Assembly (NCBI GenBank): GCA_038123715.1
Contig: JAYPAN010000009.1
Span: 1-60,597, forward strand
Length of the DNA: 60,597 nt
Reading direction: 5' to 3'
From: JAYPAN01 sp038123715
Lineage (GTDB): Bacteria > Pseudomonadota > Alphaproteobacteria > RS24
Shown here in pieces: positions 7,433 to 17,066 of this stretch (position 1 is the stretch's first letter; each line of letters opens with the position of its first letter). Both the position numbers and the translations under genes were made by a program. The notes beneath the pieces are model-generated. The model was given only the letters and a program-made list of their open reading frames with translations, had not been told where the DNA came from and did not search any database.

Positions 7433-10400
7433 GTGCGGCGGCCATAAATGAGCATGGCGATAACGGCTTTGCCGAATTGGCGGCGATGTCCAATTTCAGC
7501 TTTTTGCAGGGCGCGTCGCATCCGCAGGAAATGGTGCAGCAGGCTGCCGCGCTTGGCTATCGGGCGCTTGGTCTGGCCGATCGCAATACGCTGGCCGGTG
7601 TGGTGCGCGCCCATGCGGCGGCGAAAGAAGCGGGTTTGCGTTTTCTGCCCGGCGCAAGGCTGGTCACCCAATGCGGGTTTGAAGTTATCGCCTATCCATG
7701 CGACCGCGACGCCTATGCCGCCCTGTCGCAATGTTTGACGCGCGGCAATCGGCGTGCCACCAAGGGTGATTGCCTGCTGACCATGACCGATTTGACCGAA
7801 TTGGCAAAACAGGCAGCATTGGTCTGGATTGTTATACCGCCGCGCCGGAATGAAGCGATTGAGGCGGCCTCTTTCCGTGACCGGCTGACGCCATTGGCGG
7901 CGTGCGCTCATCAGATATATTTATTGCTGACGCCGTTTTACGGGGCTGATGATGCGGCGCGGTTTAACCTGTTGCAAACATTGGCCGACTGGTTGGGCGT
8001 GCCTGTGCTGGCCGGTTTTGATGCGCTGTATCATGCACCGGAACGTCGTCCCTTGCAGGATGCGATGGCCTGTATTCGCGCCCATTGCACATTGGCCGAG
8101 GCCGGTTTCCGGTTGGCCGCCAATGCTGAACGGCATTTGAAACCACCGGCGGAAGCGCAGCGCCTTTTTGCTGACCACCCCGATGCGCTGGCAGCGATTG
8201 ACCGGGTCTTGGCGGCGTGTAATTTCTCGCTTGATGAGCTGGCCTATCAATATCCCAAAGACGCTTTTGACCCGGAGCTGACGCCGCAGGCCTTGCTTGA
8301 AAAGCTGACATGGGCCGGCGCGCGGGCGCGGTTTGACGGTGCAGTGCCGGCGCGCTTGCGCGATATTTTGCGCCATGAGCTGAGCCTTATTGAGCAGCTT
8401 TCTTATGCGCCCTATTTCCTCACCGTGCATGATGTGGTGCGCTTTGCCCGCAGTCGGCAAATCTTGTGTCAGGGGCGGGGCAGCGCCGCCAATTCCGCCG
8501 TTTGCTATTGCCTTGGCATTACGGCGGTTGACCCCAGCCGGCTTGACCTTTTGTTCGAGCGTTTCATTTCTGCCGAGCGCAATGAGCCGCCCGATATTGA
8601 TGTCGATTTCGAACATGAGCGACGCGAGGAAATCATCCAATATATTTACCGCAAATATGGTCGCCATCGCGCCGGTATTGCGGCGACGGTGATTACCTAT
8701 CGCAGCCGTTCGGCGGTGCGCGAAATGGGCAAAGTGGTTGGCCTCTCAGATGATATCGCCGCCGCCCTTTTGGGGGTGAGCTGGGGCAGTGGCAGCCACC
8801 CGCCGAGCCGCGCACAAGTGGTGGAGGCCGGGCTTGACCCGGATGCACCCAATATCGCGCTCACCCTCCATTTAGCGGCACAGATTATCGGGTTCCCACG
8901 GCATTTGTCGCAACATGTTGGCGGTTTTGTCATCACCAATGACCGGCTTGATACGCTGGTGCCGATTGGTAATGCCGCTATGGCCGACCGCACATTCATT
9001 GAATGGGACAAGGATGATTTGGACGCGCTGGGCATGTTGAAAATTGATGTGCTGGCGCTCGGCATGTTGACGGCGATACGGCGCAGCTTTGATTTGATTG
9101 CCGCCCATTATGGCCGCGTGCTGGAACTGGCGAGCGTGCCGGCCGAGGACAGCGCGGTTTATGACATGCTGTGCCGTGCCGAGTCGATTGGTGTGTTTCA
9201 GGTCGAGAGCCGCGCGCAAATGGCCATGCTGCCGCGCCTCAAACCGCGCGATTTTTACGATTTGGTGATTGAGGTGGCGATTGTGCGCCCCGGCCCGATA
9301 CAGGGCGATATGGTGCATCCCTATTTGCGCCGCCGCAATGGCGAAGAAGCGGTCGCCTTTCCCTCGCAGGAGCTTGAAAATGTGCTGGGCAAAACGCTGG
9401 GCGTGCCATTATTTCAAGAACAAGCCATGCGGATTGCCGTGGTGGCGGCAGGGTTCACCCCTTCCGAGGCTGACCGCTTGCGCCGCGCCATGGCGACATT
9501 CCGCAAAACCGGCATCATCCATGAATTTGGCTTGCGGCTGGTTGATGGCATGGTCGGGCGCGGCTATGAGCGCGATTTTGCCGAGCGCTGTTTCAAACAG
9601 ATTGAAGGCTTTGGCGAATATGGTTTTCCCGAAAGCCATGCTGCCAGCTTTGCCTTGCTGGTCTATGTGTCGGCTTGGCTGAAACATCATTATCCGGCGG
9701 CGTTTTGTGCGGCGCTGATTAACAGTCAGCCAATGGGGTTTTATGCACCGGCGCAGCTTGTGGCGGAAGCCAAACGGCAAGGTGTGTCGGTTTTGCCGGT
9801 CTGCATCAATGCATCTGATATTGAAGCGGATTTGGAAGCGCAGCAGGACGCCATTGCCTTGCGTCTTGGGTTCAACCAGATTGCCGGATTGACCCGCGCC
9901 GATGCTGAGGCGTTGGTCGCGGCGCGCCAACAGGGTGGCGCCTTTGACTCGGTCAGTGATTGCGCCCTGCGCGCCGGGCTGGGTGCGGCAGCATTGGAAA
10001 GACTGGCGCGCGCCGATGTGTTTGCCATGCTTGGCCTGTCGCGGCGGCAGGCTTTATGGGCGGTGCGCGCTTTGGCACCGGAACAAAAAGCCGATGCGCT
10101 GCCCTTATTTGTCGCTCAGGGTGTGCGCCCATATGGGGCGGAGGAAGCGGGCAGTGATAATTTGCCGCCCTTGTCGCCGGGCATGGAAGTGCTGGAAGAT
10201 TATGCGGCTTTGCGTCTGTCTTTGAAAAATCATCCAGTGGCTTTGCTGCGGACGCAAATGGCAAAAGCGCGTGCCGCGCCTTTAAAGACCCTGCAAGATG
10301 CGCCATCGGGGCGGCAATTGCGCGTCGCTGGTCTGGTCGTGTGCCGCCAACGTCCCGGCAGTGCCAAGGGTGTGGTGTTTCTGACGCTGGAAGACGAAAC

Positions 10401-10677
10401 CGGCAATGGCAATATCGTGATTTGGCCCGACCGGTTTGAACGCTTCCGGCGCGTGGCGATTGGCGCGCGGCTTGTGCAGATTGAAGGCCGGGTTCAGCGT
10501 AATGGGGCGGTGGTGCATTTGGTGGCAGAAAGGCTGCATGATATGTCGGATTTGCTGCTCGACTTAATGGCGCAACCGGCAGATGGCAAGCTGACCGATT
10601 TGCCCAAACCTTTGCGCCCGAAACGCCAGACCGGACGGCGCACGCCGCGCGAAATGGCATGGCGTGGTGTTGAATAG
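7429..10677 (+). CDS. dnaE2: error-prone DNA polymerase III alpha-type subunit DnaE2 (ImuC)
   Basis: A 1082-residue C-family polymerase. The N terminus (FAELAAMSNFSFLQGASHP) opens the PHP domain. GRGSAANSAVCYCLGIT and PDIDVDFEHERREE hold the conserved polymerase core with catalytic aspartates. A C-terminal OB-like region (VAGLVVCRQRPGSAKGVVFLTLEDETGN) closes the protein. The length and absence of a long clamp-binding tail fit DnaE2 rather than replicative DnaE1. It performs translesion synthesis with ImuA and ImuB after DNA damage. A TTG start at 7429 is chosen because it overlaps the imuB stop (TTGA) and keeps the conserved N terminus; there is no ATG nearby in frame. Confidence 0.95.
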   Translation: MSAAAINEHGDNGFAELAAMSNFSFLQGASHPQEMVQQAAALGYRALGLADRNTLAGVVRAHAAAKEAGLRFLPGARLVTQCGFEVIAYPCDRDAYAALSQCLTRGNRRATKGDCLLTMTDLTELAKQAALVWIVIPPRRNEAIEAASFRDRLTPLAACAHQIYLLLTPFYGADDAARFNLLQTLADWLGVPVLAGFDALYHAPERRPLQDAMACIRAHCTLAEAGFRLAANAERHLKPPAEAQRLFADHPDALAAIDRVLAACNFSLDELAYQYPKDAFDPELTPQALLEKLTWAGARARFDGAVPARLRDILRHELSLIEQLSYAPYFLTVHDVVRFARSRQILCQGRGSAANSAVCYCLGITAVDPSRLDLLFERFISAERNEPPDIDVDFEHERREEIIQYIYRKYGRHRAGIAATVITYRSRSAVREMGKVVGLSDDIAAALLGVSWGSGSHPPSRAQVVEAGLDPDAPNIALTLHLAAQIIGFPRHLSQHVGGFVITNDRLDTLVPIGNAAMADRTFIEWDKDDLDALGMLKIDVLALGMLTAIRRSFDLIAAHYGRVLELASVPAEDSAVYDMLCRAESIGVFQVESRAQMAMLPRLKPRDFYDLVIEVAIVRPGPIQGDMVHPYLRRRNGEEAVAFPSQELENVLGKTLGVPLFQEQAMRIAVVAAGFTPSEADRLRRAMATFRKTGIIHEFGLRLVDGMVGRGYERDFAERCFKQIEGFGEYGFPESHAASFALLVYVSAWLKHHYPAAFCAALINSQPMGFYAPAQLVAEAKRQGVSVLPVCINASDIEADLEAQQDAIALRLGFNQIAGLTRADAEALVAARQQGGAFDSVSDCALRAGLGAAALERLARADVFAMLGLSRRQALWAVRALAPEQKADALPLFVAQGVRPYGAEEAGSDNLPPLSPGMEVLEDYAALRLSLKNHPVALLRTQMAKARAAPLKTLQDAPSGRQLRVAGLVVCRQRPGSAKGVVFLTLEDETGNGNIVIWPDRFERFRRVAIGARLVQIEGRVQRNGAVVHLVAERLHDMSDLLLDLMAQPADGKLTDLPKPLRPKRQTGRRTPREMAWRGVE

Positions 10678-10686
10678 AAAAGCAGA

Positions 10687-11652
10687 TTATTCGGCAGCGT
10701 CGCGCGTGGCTTCCATTTCAGCCAGATATTTTTCCGCTTCCAGCGCCGCCATACAGCCCATGCCCGCCGCCGTAACCGCCTGCCGGTAAATATCATCGGT
10801 CACATCACCGGCGGCATAAACACCGGCAATGGAAGTAGCCGTGCTGTCCGGCGCGGTTATCAGATAGCCGCCGGATTTTGTGTCAAGCTGGTCGGTGAAT
10901 AATTCAGTGGCCGGCGCATGGCCTATGGCAATGAATATGCCATGCATATCCAGAACTTGCTCTTCGCCGGTTTTGGTATTGCGTAAGCGCGCGCCGGTCA
11001 CGCCAAGCGGCTCATCCTCACCCAGCACTTCCACCAATTCGCTGTCCCAAACGACATTTATTTTCTCATGCGCCAGCAGGCGTTGTTCGAGTATTTTTTC
11101 ACAGCGCAAGCTGTCGCGACGATGCACCAGCGTCACGCTTTCGGCAAAATTGGTCAGAAACAGTGCTTCCTCAACCGCCGTATTGCCGCCGCCGACAACC
11201 ATGACTTTTTTATTGCGGTAGAAAAACCCGTCACATGTCGCACAAGCCGAGACACCAAAGCCCTGAAACTTGGTCTCCGTATCAAGGCCGAGCCATTTGG
11301 CTTGCGCGCCAGTGGCGATAATCACCGTATCTGCGGTATAGATTTGTCCGCTGTCGCCGGTCAGCCGGAACGGGCGTTGCGATAAATCGGCATGGGTAAC
11401 AATATCGGATATGATTTCCGTGCCGACATTGGCAGCTTGGGCTTCCATTTGCTCCATCAGCCAAGGCCCCTGAATCGGGTCGGCAAAGCCCGGATAATTT
11501 TCAACATCAGTGGTGATGGTCAATTGCCCGCCCGGCTGGATGCCGCGCAAAAGAACCGGCTCCAACATGGCGCGGGCGGCATAAACCGCCGCCGTATAAC
11601 CGGCAGGGCCGGAGCCGATTATGATTAGTTTTGCATGTTTGGCATCGCTCAT
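10687..11652 (-). CDS. trxB: thioredoxin-disulfide reductase
   Basis: A 321-residue flavoprotein that uses NADPH to reduce thioredoxin. IIGSGPAGYTAAVYAARA at residues 11-28 is the FAD-binding motif. The redox-active pair is C137-A-T-C140. GGGNTAVEEALFL is the NADPH-binding loop, and IAGVYAAGDVTD near the C terminus is the second FAD motif. The length matches the family. It lies downstream of the ELM1-like gene on the same strand with an 88-base gap, and ends tail to tail with dnaE2. Confidence 0.96.
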   Translation of the reverse strand: MSDAKHAKLIIIGSGPAGYTAAVYAARAMLEPVLLRGIQPGGQLTITTDVENYPGFADPIQGPWLMEQMEAQAANVGTEIISDIVTHADLSQRPFRLTGDSGQIYTADTVIIATGAQAKWLGLDTETKFQGFGVSACATCDGFFYRNKKVMVVGGGNTAVEEALFLTNFAESVTLVHRRDSLRCEKILEQRLLAHEKINVVWDSELVEVLGEDEPLGVTGARLRNTKTGEEQVLDMHGIFIAIGHAPATELFTDQLDTKSGGYLITAPDSTATSIAGVYAAGDVTDDIYRQAVTAAGMGCMAALEAEKYLAEMEATRDAAE

Positions 11653-11740
11653 GGGTCACGCTCACTGTTCAAATTACCCGCATAATGTAAGCGCGATTCC
11701 GGAAAACCCAAGAGGCCGCGCGCCCTTGGCGGGCATTTAT

Positions 11741-12721
11741 TCACGCTTTTCGGGCTTTTTGAAATGCCTGATAGGCAGCGCGCACCGCCTCGGCGATTTC
11801 CGGTGTCGCATTGCGGCACTGAGCTGACCATTCTTGCAAAGTGCCGTCAAAATCGCGCACATAATCTGCCGCGCGCACGCTTTGGTGAAAGCGGTCAAAT
11901 TTGGCGGAGCCACCAGCAAGGTGAAAAACCTGCACCGGTTTGCCTGTAAAACAGGCTTCGCCGACCATATTCACGCTGTCGCCGGTGACAATCACATGCT
12001 CGGCCAGCCCCAGCATGGCCGGATAGAGTGTTTCGTCATCCGCATCGCTGGCCGTGCCGGTCAGCACATAATTATGCCCGACCAAGGCGGCGTGCAGGAA
12101 ATCGGCAAAATGCGACGGCGTGCGGCGCGACAGCGTAATCAGCAAATAATGGCCGGCCTGCGCCAATTGACCCAACATTTCGGCCAGCCGCGCAATTTCA
12201 TAATCATTGAAGCGATATATTGCATTTGGCCCGCCAATCAGAACCGCAATCACCTTGCCGTGAAGGTCTTGATTGGGTGGCAACAGCCGGCCGCGCGCGC
12301 GCTTTGCCGCCATTGCTATATCTTCTTGCGTCAGGCCATGCGGTGACAGCAGAGTTTTGAAAACATTCGGCCCATTGGCGCGGTCATGCGCCGGTGTCCA
12401 GATAAAATCAAAATGTTTCGGGTCAATGCGCGGGTCTTGCAAGGCGACGGTGAAGCAGGCATTTTGCGCGGCTTTTTTGATATGAAGCGCATGCGGAATG
12501 GCCTGACGACCGCTGGCCAATACCATGTCAGGATAGGGGCGCGCGATTTGCTGGTCGCCTGCCGCGCCGTATCGGGCTATCGGCCAAGGCGCCAGCCAAC
12601 GCCAAGGCGCGCGCAGCTCAGTATGGATGACTTTCGGTGTCGCGCATCCCAAAGCCTGCGCCAGCCCGATGGTCAGCACATCATTGCCGCGCCTGCCGCC
12701 CGTGATTGCCCATATATTCAT
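11741..12721 (-). CDS. ELM1/DUF1022-family protein
   Basis: A 326-residue protein of the family annotated 'mitochondrial fission ELM1', after its plant relative. Its biochemical role in bacteria is not established; the fold is probably glycosyltransferase B-like. Supporting segments are WAITGGRRGND at the N terminus, ALQDPRI, VLIGGPNAIY and HVIVTGDSVNMVGEA. The ATG at 12721 is preferred over 12736: a perfect minus-strand TATAAT at 12744-12739 would leave the upstream ATG almost at the -10. No ribosome-binding site is seen, so the mRNA probably has a very short leader. Transcribed divergently from lrp across a shared inverted repeat, with trxB downstream. Confidence 0.8.
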   Translation of the reverse strand: MNIWAITGGRRGNDVLTIGLAQALGCATPKVIHTELRAPWRWLAPWPIARYGAAGDQQIARPYPDMVLASGRQAIPHALHIKKAAQNACFTVALQDPRIDPKHFDFIWTPAHDRANGPNVFKTLLSPHGLTQEDIAMAAKRARGRLLPPNQDLHGKVIAVLIGGPNAIYRFNDYEIARLAEMLGQLAQAGHYLLITLSRRTPSHFADFLHAALVGHNYVLTGTASDADDETLYPAMLGLAEHVIVTGDSVNMVGEACFTGKPVQVFHLAGGSAKFDRFHQSVRAADYVRDFDGTLQEWSAQCRNATPEIAEAVRAAYQAFQKARKA

Positions 12722-12741
12722 GCGATGACTATTCAAAAATT

Positions 12742-12774
12742 ATAAAAACCGGTATATTTATTACCTGTTTTTAT
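12742..12774. promoter_or_regulatory. inverted repeat between lrp and the ELM1-like gene, probable Lrp operator
   Basis: ATAAAAACCGGTA (12742-12754) and TACCTGTTTTTAT (12762-12774) form a 13-bp inverted repeat with one mismatch and a 7-base AT-rich centre. It overlaps a minus-strand TATAAT (12744-12739) for the ELM1-like gene and a plus-strand TATATT (12753-12758) for lrp. The layout suggests that the Lrp-family protein represses its own gene and its divergent neighbour (inference). Confidence 0.6.
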
Positions 12775-12785
12775 TGGATACGAAA

Positions 12786-13256
12786 ATGAAAAAGCCTCGT
12801 TTGGACGCGCTGGATTTGCGGATTATCAGGGAATTGCAGGCCGATGGCCGAATGACCAATGTTGAATTGGCCAAACGTGTGGGCATTTCCGCACCTCCCT
12901 GTCTGCGCCGTGTGCGCGCGTTGGAGGAGGCCGGTGTGATAAACAGCTATCATGCGGAAGTGGATGCGGCACAAATCGGCTTTACCGTCACCGTCTTTGC
13001 CATGGTCGGGCTGCACAGCCAGGCCGAGGCGGATTTGCAGGCTTTTGAGACATTGATTGGCAGTTGGCCGGAAGTGCGCGAGTGTCACATGCTCAATGGT
13101 GACATTGATTTCATATTGAAAATCGTCGCGCCGGATTTGGCCAGTTTCCAGACTTTCCTGACCCGCAAGCTAACCCCGGCACCCAATGTCGCAAATGTCA
13201 AAACTTCGCTGACCATCCGCCAGTCAAAAAAACTGGCCGGTGTGCCGGTGACGTAG
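12786..13256 (+). CDS. Lrp/AsnC family transcriptional regulator
   Basis: A 156-residue regulator. The N-terminal helix-turn-helix (LDALDLRIIRELQADGRM, then VELAKRVGISAPPCLRRV) is followed by a C-terminal RAM domain, as in Lrp (feast/famine) regulators that sense amino acids. The ATG at 12786 is chosen; the in-frame TTG at 12774 falls on the edge of the inverted repeat and gives a weaker N terminus. The effector is unknown. The gene is divergent from the ELM1-like gene and probably autoregulated through the shared inverted repeat. It converges on greA with only 12 bases between the stops. Confidence 0.92.
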   Translation: MKKPRLDALDLRIIRELQADGRMTNVELAKRVGISAPPCLRRVRALEEAGVINSYHAEVDAAQIGFTVTVFAMVGLHSQAEADLQAFETLIGSWPEVRECHMLNGDIDFILKIVAPDLASFQTFLTRKLTPAPNVANVKTSLTIRQSKKLAGVPVT

Positions 13257-13268
13257 GGGTCTTGCCGG

Positions 13269-13742
13269 TCAGGCGAATTTCACACCCAGAATTTCATAGG
13301 ATTTGCCGCCGCCGGGCGTGTTGACCTCAACCGAGTCGCCGATTTCCTTGCCGATAAGCGCACGGGCGATAGGCGAGGCGATTGAGATTTTGCCATTTTC
13401 AACATTGGCTTCATATTCGCCGACAATCTGATAAGTGACTTCGGCATCCGTATCTTCATCCACCAAATCAACCGTCGCGCCGAATTTCACGCGATTACCG
13501 GTCAGGGCGGCGACATCAATCACATCTGCGCGGTTGATAATATCTTCCAATTCCATCACCCGGCCTTCATTATGGCTCTGCTGTTCTTTGGCGGCGTGAT
13601 ATTCGGCATTTTCCGACAAATCGCCATGCGCGCGCGCTTCGGCAATCGCCTTGATAATGCGCTGGCGCTCCGGCCCTTTCAGGCGCTTGATTTCCTCATC
13701 AAGCGCGGCATAACCGGCCTCTGTCATCGGCACTTTTTCCAT
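13269..13742 (-). CDS. greA: transcription elongation factor GreA
   Basis: A 157-residue protein that rescues backtracked RNA polymerase by stimulating transcript cleavage. The N-terminal coiled coil with its acidic tip (HGDLSENAEYHAAKE) enters the polymerase secondary channel. The C-terminal FKBP-like domain (SPIARALIGKEIGDSVEVNTPGG) contacts the enzyme. The start MEKVPMT at 13742 is chosen over an ATG four codons upstream because it gives the standard length. It lies 75 bases downstream of carB on the same strand, an order common in Alphaproteobacteria. Confidence 0.96.
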   Translation of the reverse strand: MEKVPMTEAGYAALDEEIKRLKGPERQRIIKAIAEARAHGDLSENAEYHAAKEQQSHNEGRVMELEDIINRADVIDVAALTGNRVKFGATVDLVDEDTDAEVTYQIVGEYEANVENGKISIASPIARALIGKEIGDSVEVNTPGGGKSYEILGVKFA

Positions 13743-13817
13743 CACGACCCTCAAATTCCGTGCAAGGCGACATTTCGTATATCACTCTTCCAAAAAAGAC
13801 AAGCGGTTTCAAGCACC

Positions 13818-16800
13818 TTATCGGGCGGCATAATCCTGCAGGGAACGCACTTGCATCGGCCCGGCGCGTGTGGCGGCAATGGCGGCGACGGCGGCTTCGG
13901 CGCCGGCCAGCGTGGTGTAATAGGGGATTTTCATCATCAAGGCTGTGCGCCTGATAGATTTACTGTCAGCCAGCGATTTCTCGCCCTCCGTTGTATTGAC
14001 CACCAAAGTGACTTCATTGTTTTTCATCGTATCCACAATATGCGGACGCCCCTCCATCACCTTATTGACCGGCGTTACGGCAATGCCATTATCGGCAAGA
14101 AATTGCGCCGTGCCGCGTGTGGCGATAATCTCAAAGCCCAAATCAACCAGTCGTTTCGCTGGCACAAGGGCGCGTTGTTTGTCGCCCTCGCGGACAGAAA
14201 TAAACGCCTTGCCGCTATCGGGCAGGAAAGTGCCGCCGCCCAGCTGGCTTTTGGCGAAGGCAGTGGCGAAATCCGTATCCAGCCCCATCACTTCGCCGGT
14301 TGAGCGCATTTCCGGCCCCAAAACCGTATCGACACCGGGGAAACGGGCAAAGGGAAAGACCGATTCCTTGACCGCAATATGCTCGTAAGGCGGCAGGGTC
14401 AGTTCGAAATCCGACAATTTGGCGCCGGCCATCAGCTTTGCCGCAATGCGGGCAATCGGCTGGCCGAGAACTTTGGCGACAAATGGCACAGTGCGGCTGG
14501 CGCGCGGGTTAACCTCAATTACGAAAATCGTTTCACCCTGCACGGCGAACTGCACATTCATCAGGCCGACAACATTCAGCGCCAAAGCCATTTCAGTGGC
14601 TTGGCGTTTCAGCTCCTCGACAATCTCCGCCGACAGGGAATGGGGCGGCATGGAACACGCGCTGTCGCCGGAATGAACACCGGCTTCTTCAATATGCTCC
14701 AAAATACCGGCGACCACGACATCGCTGCCATCGCACAACACATCGACATCAAGCTCAGTGGCGTCGCGCAAATAGCCGTCAATCAGCACCGGACTGTCGC
14801 CGGACACGATAACCGCTTCGCGCATATAGCGTTCAAGCTGCTCATCGCTATTGACGATTTCCATCGCCCGCCCGCCCAGCACATAGGACGGGCGAATAAC
14901 CACGGGAAAGCCGATATTGGCGGCAATGGCGCGCGCTTCCTCGGCACTGCGGGCAATGCCATTGGGCGGCTGTTTCAAATCCAGCCTTTCAAGCAGCGCT
15001 TTGAAGCGGTCGCGGTCTTCGGCCAAATCAATCGCATCGGGCGATGTGCCGAGAATGGGGATGCCCGCTTCTTCCAGCGCTTGCGACAATTTCAAGGGCG
15101 TTTGCCCGCCAAATTGCACAATCACGCCGCGCATATCGCCCTTGGTGCTTTCGCAGGCAATCAGCTCCAACACATCTTCTTCGGTCAGCGGCTCAAAATA
15201 CAGCCTGTCCGATGTGTCATAATCGGTAGAGACAGTCTCCGGATTGCAATTGACCATAATGCTTTCAATATCCGCATCGCCCAGCGCAAAGGCGGCATGG
15301 CAGCAGCAATAATCAAACTCAATACCTTGGCCGATACGGTTCGGGCCACCGCCGAGAATAACCGCTTTCGGGCGGTCAACCGGCGCGCTTTCATTTTGCG
15401 GCGCAAACGGGGCAGGGCTGTCATAGCTGGAATAGAGATAGGGCGTGTCGGCGGCAAATTCGGCGGCGCAAGTGTCAATGCGGCGGAAATACGGGCGCAC
15501 ATTCAAATCATGGCGGGCTTGGCGCACTTGGCTTTCTGCCATGCCAGCCAGTTCAGCCAGGCGGGCATCTGAAAAGCCCATGGCTTTGACATCGCGCATG
15601 GCTTCTTCATTATCGGGCAGGCCATATTGTATGACGGTTTTCTCAATATCAATCATCGCCTGCAATTGTGCGACAAACCAAGGATTGAAATGCGACAGGG
15701 CGCAAACCTCTTCCTGGCTCATGCCTTGGCGCAGCGCATGGGCGGCCATGAGCAGGCGTGAGGGGGTAGCGGTGGTCAGGGCGGCGCGCATTTCGGCTTC
15801 GCCTTCGGCGGTGGATATGTCCGGCGCATTGTCAGGCGGCGTCAAACCGGTTAGGCCGGTCTCCAATGAGCGCAGGGCTTTTTGCAGGCTTTCGGGAAAA
15901 TTGCGGCCAATCGCCATAGCTTCACCGACCGATTTCATGGCGGTTGTCAGCAAAGGCTCGGCGCCGGGAAATTTCTCAAAAGCAAAGCGCGGTATTTTGG
16001 TGACCACATAGTCAATGCTCGGCTCAAAACTGGCCGGTGTGACACCGGTAATGTCATTCATCAACTCGTCCAGCGTATAGCCGACCGCCAGCTTGGCGGC
16101 GATTTTGGCGATTGGAAAACCGGTCGCCTTGGAGGCCAGCGCCGAAGAGCGCGACACGCGCGGGTTCATCTCAATCACAACCAGACGCCCATCTGCCGGA
16201 TTAACGGCAAATTGCACATTGGAGCCGCCGGTCTCAACGCCGATTTCGCGCAAAACCGAAATTGAGGCATTACGCATGATTTGATATTCGCGATCGGTCA
16301 GGGTCAGCGCCGGAGCAACAGTGATGCTGTCGCCTGTGTGAACGCCCATCGGGTCAACATTTTCAATGGAGCAGACGATAATGCAATTATCGGCGCGGTC
16401 GCGCACCACTTCCATTTCATATTCTTTCCAACCCAAAACGCTTTCTTCAATCAGCACTTCGGTGACCGGCGAGGCGTCAAGGCCGCGCTCGACAATCGAC
16501 AAAAACTCCTCGCGATTATAGGCAATGCCGCCGCCTGTGCCGCCCAATGTAAAAGACGGGCGGATAATGGTCGGCAGGCCGACTTTTTCAAGCCCTTCAA
16601 GCGCCTCTTCAACTGTATGGGCAATGCTGGAGCGCGGGCTTTCCAGCCCGATTTTATCCATTGCCTCGCGAAACAAAAGCCGGTCTTCGGCCTTTTTAAT
16701 GGCATTGAGGTCAGCCCCGATAAGCCGCACACCATATTTGTCCAGCGTGCCGTTTTCGGATAATTCAATCGCCGTATTCAGCGCGGTTTGTCCGCCCATT

Positions 16801-17066
16801 GTCGGCAGCACCGCATCGGGGCGTTCTTTTTCAATAATCCGCGCCACCATATCGGCGGTAATCGGCTCAATATAGGTGGCATCGGCCAGTTCCGGGTCGG
16901 TCATAATGGTCGCCGGATTGGAATTGACCAGAATGACGCGATAGCCTTCCTCGCGCAACGCCTTGCAGGCTTGCGTGCCGGAATAGTCAAACTCGCAAGC
17001 CTGCCCGATAACAATCGGCCCGGCACCGATTATCATAATGCTTGAAATATCGCTGCGTTTGGGCAT
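13818..17066 (-). CDS. carB: carbamoyl-phosphate synthase large subunit
   Basis: A 1082-residue enzyme that makes carbamoyl phosphate from bicarbonate, ATP and ammonia delivered by CarA. Two homologous ATP-grasp halves are visible. The first begins ISSIMIIGAGPIVIGQACEFDYSG, the second near AVILGGGPNRIGQGIEFDYCC. The C terminus is the MGS-like allosteric domain that binds UMP or ornithine in relatives. The start at 17066 shares one base with the carA stop (TGATG) and has GGAG upstream; a longer in-frame start would lie inside carA. Length is normal, with no visible damage. Confidence 0.98.
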   Translation of the reverse strand: MPKRSDISSIMIIGAGPIVIGQACEFDYSGTQACKALREEGYRVILVNSNPATIMTDPELADATYIEPITADMVARIIEKERPDAVLPTMGGQTALNTAIELSENGTLDKYGVRLIGADLNAIKKAEDRLLFREAMDKIGLESPRSSIAHTVEEALEGLEKVGLPTIIRPSFTLGGTGGGIAYNREEFLSIVERGLDASPVTEVLIEESVLGWKEYEMEVVRDRADNCIIVCSIENVDPMGVHTGDSITVAPALTLTDREYQIMRNASISVLREIGVETGGSNVQFAVNPADGRLVVIEMNPRVSRSSALASKATGFPIAKIAAKLAVGYTLDELMNDITGVTPASFEPSIDYVVTKIPRFAFEKFPGAEPLLTTAMKSVGEAMAIGRNFPESLQKALRSLETGLTGLTPPDNAPDISTAEGEAEMRAALTTATPSRLLMAAHALRQGMSQEEVCALSHFNPWFVAQLQAMIDIEKTVIQYGLPDNEEAMRDVKAMGFSDARLAELAGMAESQVRQARHDLNVRPYFRRIDTCAAEFAADTPYLYSSYDSPAPFAPQNESAPVDRPKAVILGGGPNRIGQGIEFDYCCCHAAFALGDADIESIMVNCNPETVSTDYDTSDRLYFEPLTEEDVLELIACESTKGDMRGVIVQFGGQTPLKLSQALEEAGIPILGTSPDAIDLAEDRDRFKALLERLDLKQPPNGIARSAEEARAIAANIGFPVVIRPSYVLGGRAMEIVNSDEQLERYMREAVIVSGDSPVLIDGYLRDATELDVDVLCDGSDVVVAGILEHIEEAGVHSGDSACSMPPHSLSAEIVEELKRQATEMALALNVVGLMNVQFAVQGETIFVIEVNPRASRTVPFVAKVLGQPIARIAAKLMAGAKLSDFELTLPPYEHIAVKESVFPFARFPGVDTVLGPEMRSTGEVMGLDTDFATAFAKSQLGGGTFLPDSGKAFISVREGDKQRALVPAKRLVDLGFEIIATRGTAQFLADNGIAVTPVNKVMEGRPHIVDTMKNNEVTLVVNTTEGEKSLADSKSIRRTALMMKIPYYTTLAGAEAAVAAIAATRAGPMQVRSLQDYAAR

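Noticed and set aside
4938..10677. Mutasome cassette as a new system
   Set aside because: imuA-imuB-dnaE2 is a well-described SOS mutagenesis operon.
14379..15572. Open frame of 397 codons on the plus strand opposite carB
   Set aside because: It lies entirely inside carB, has no family-like motifs, and is a codon-bias shadow of the real gene.
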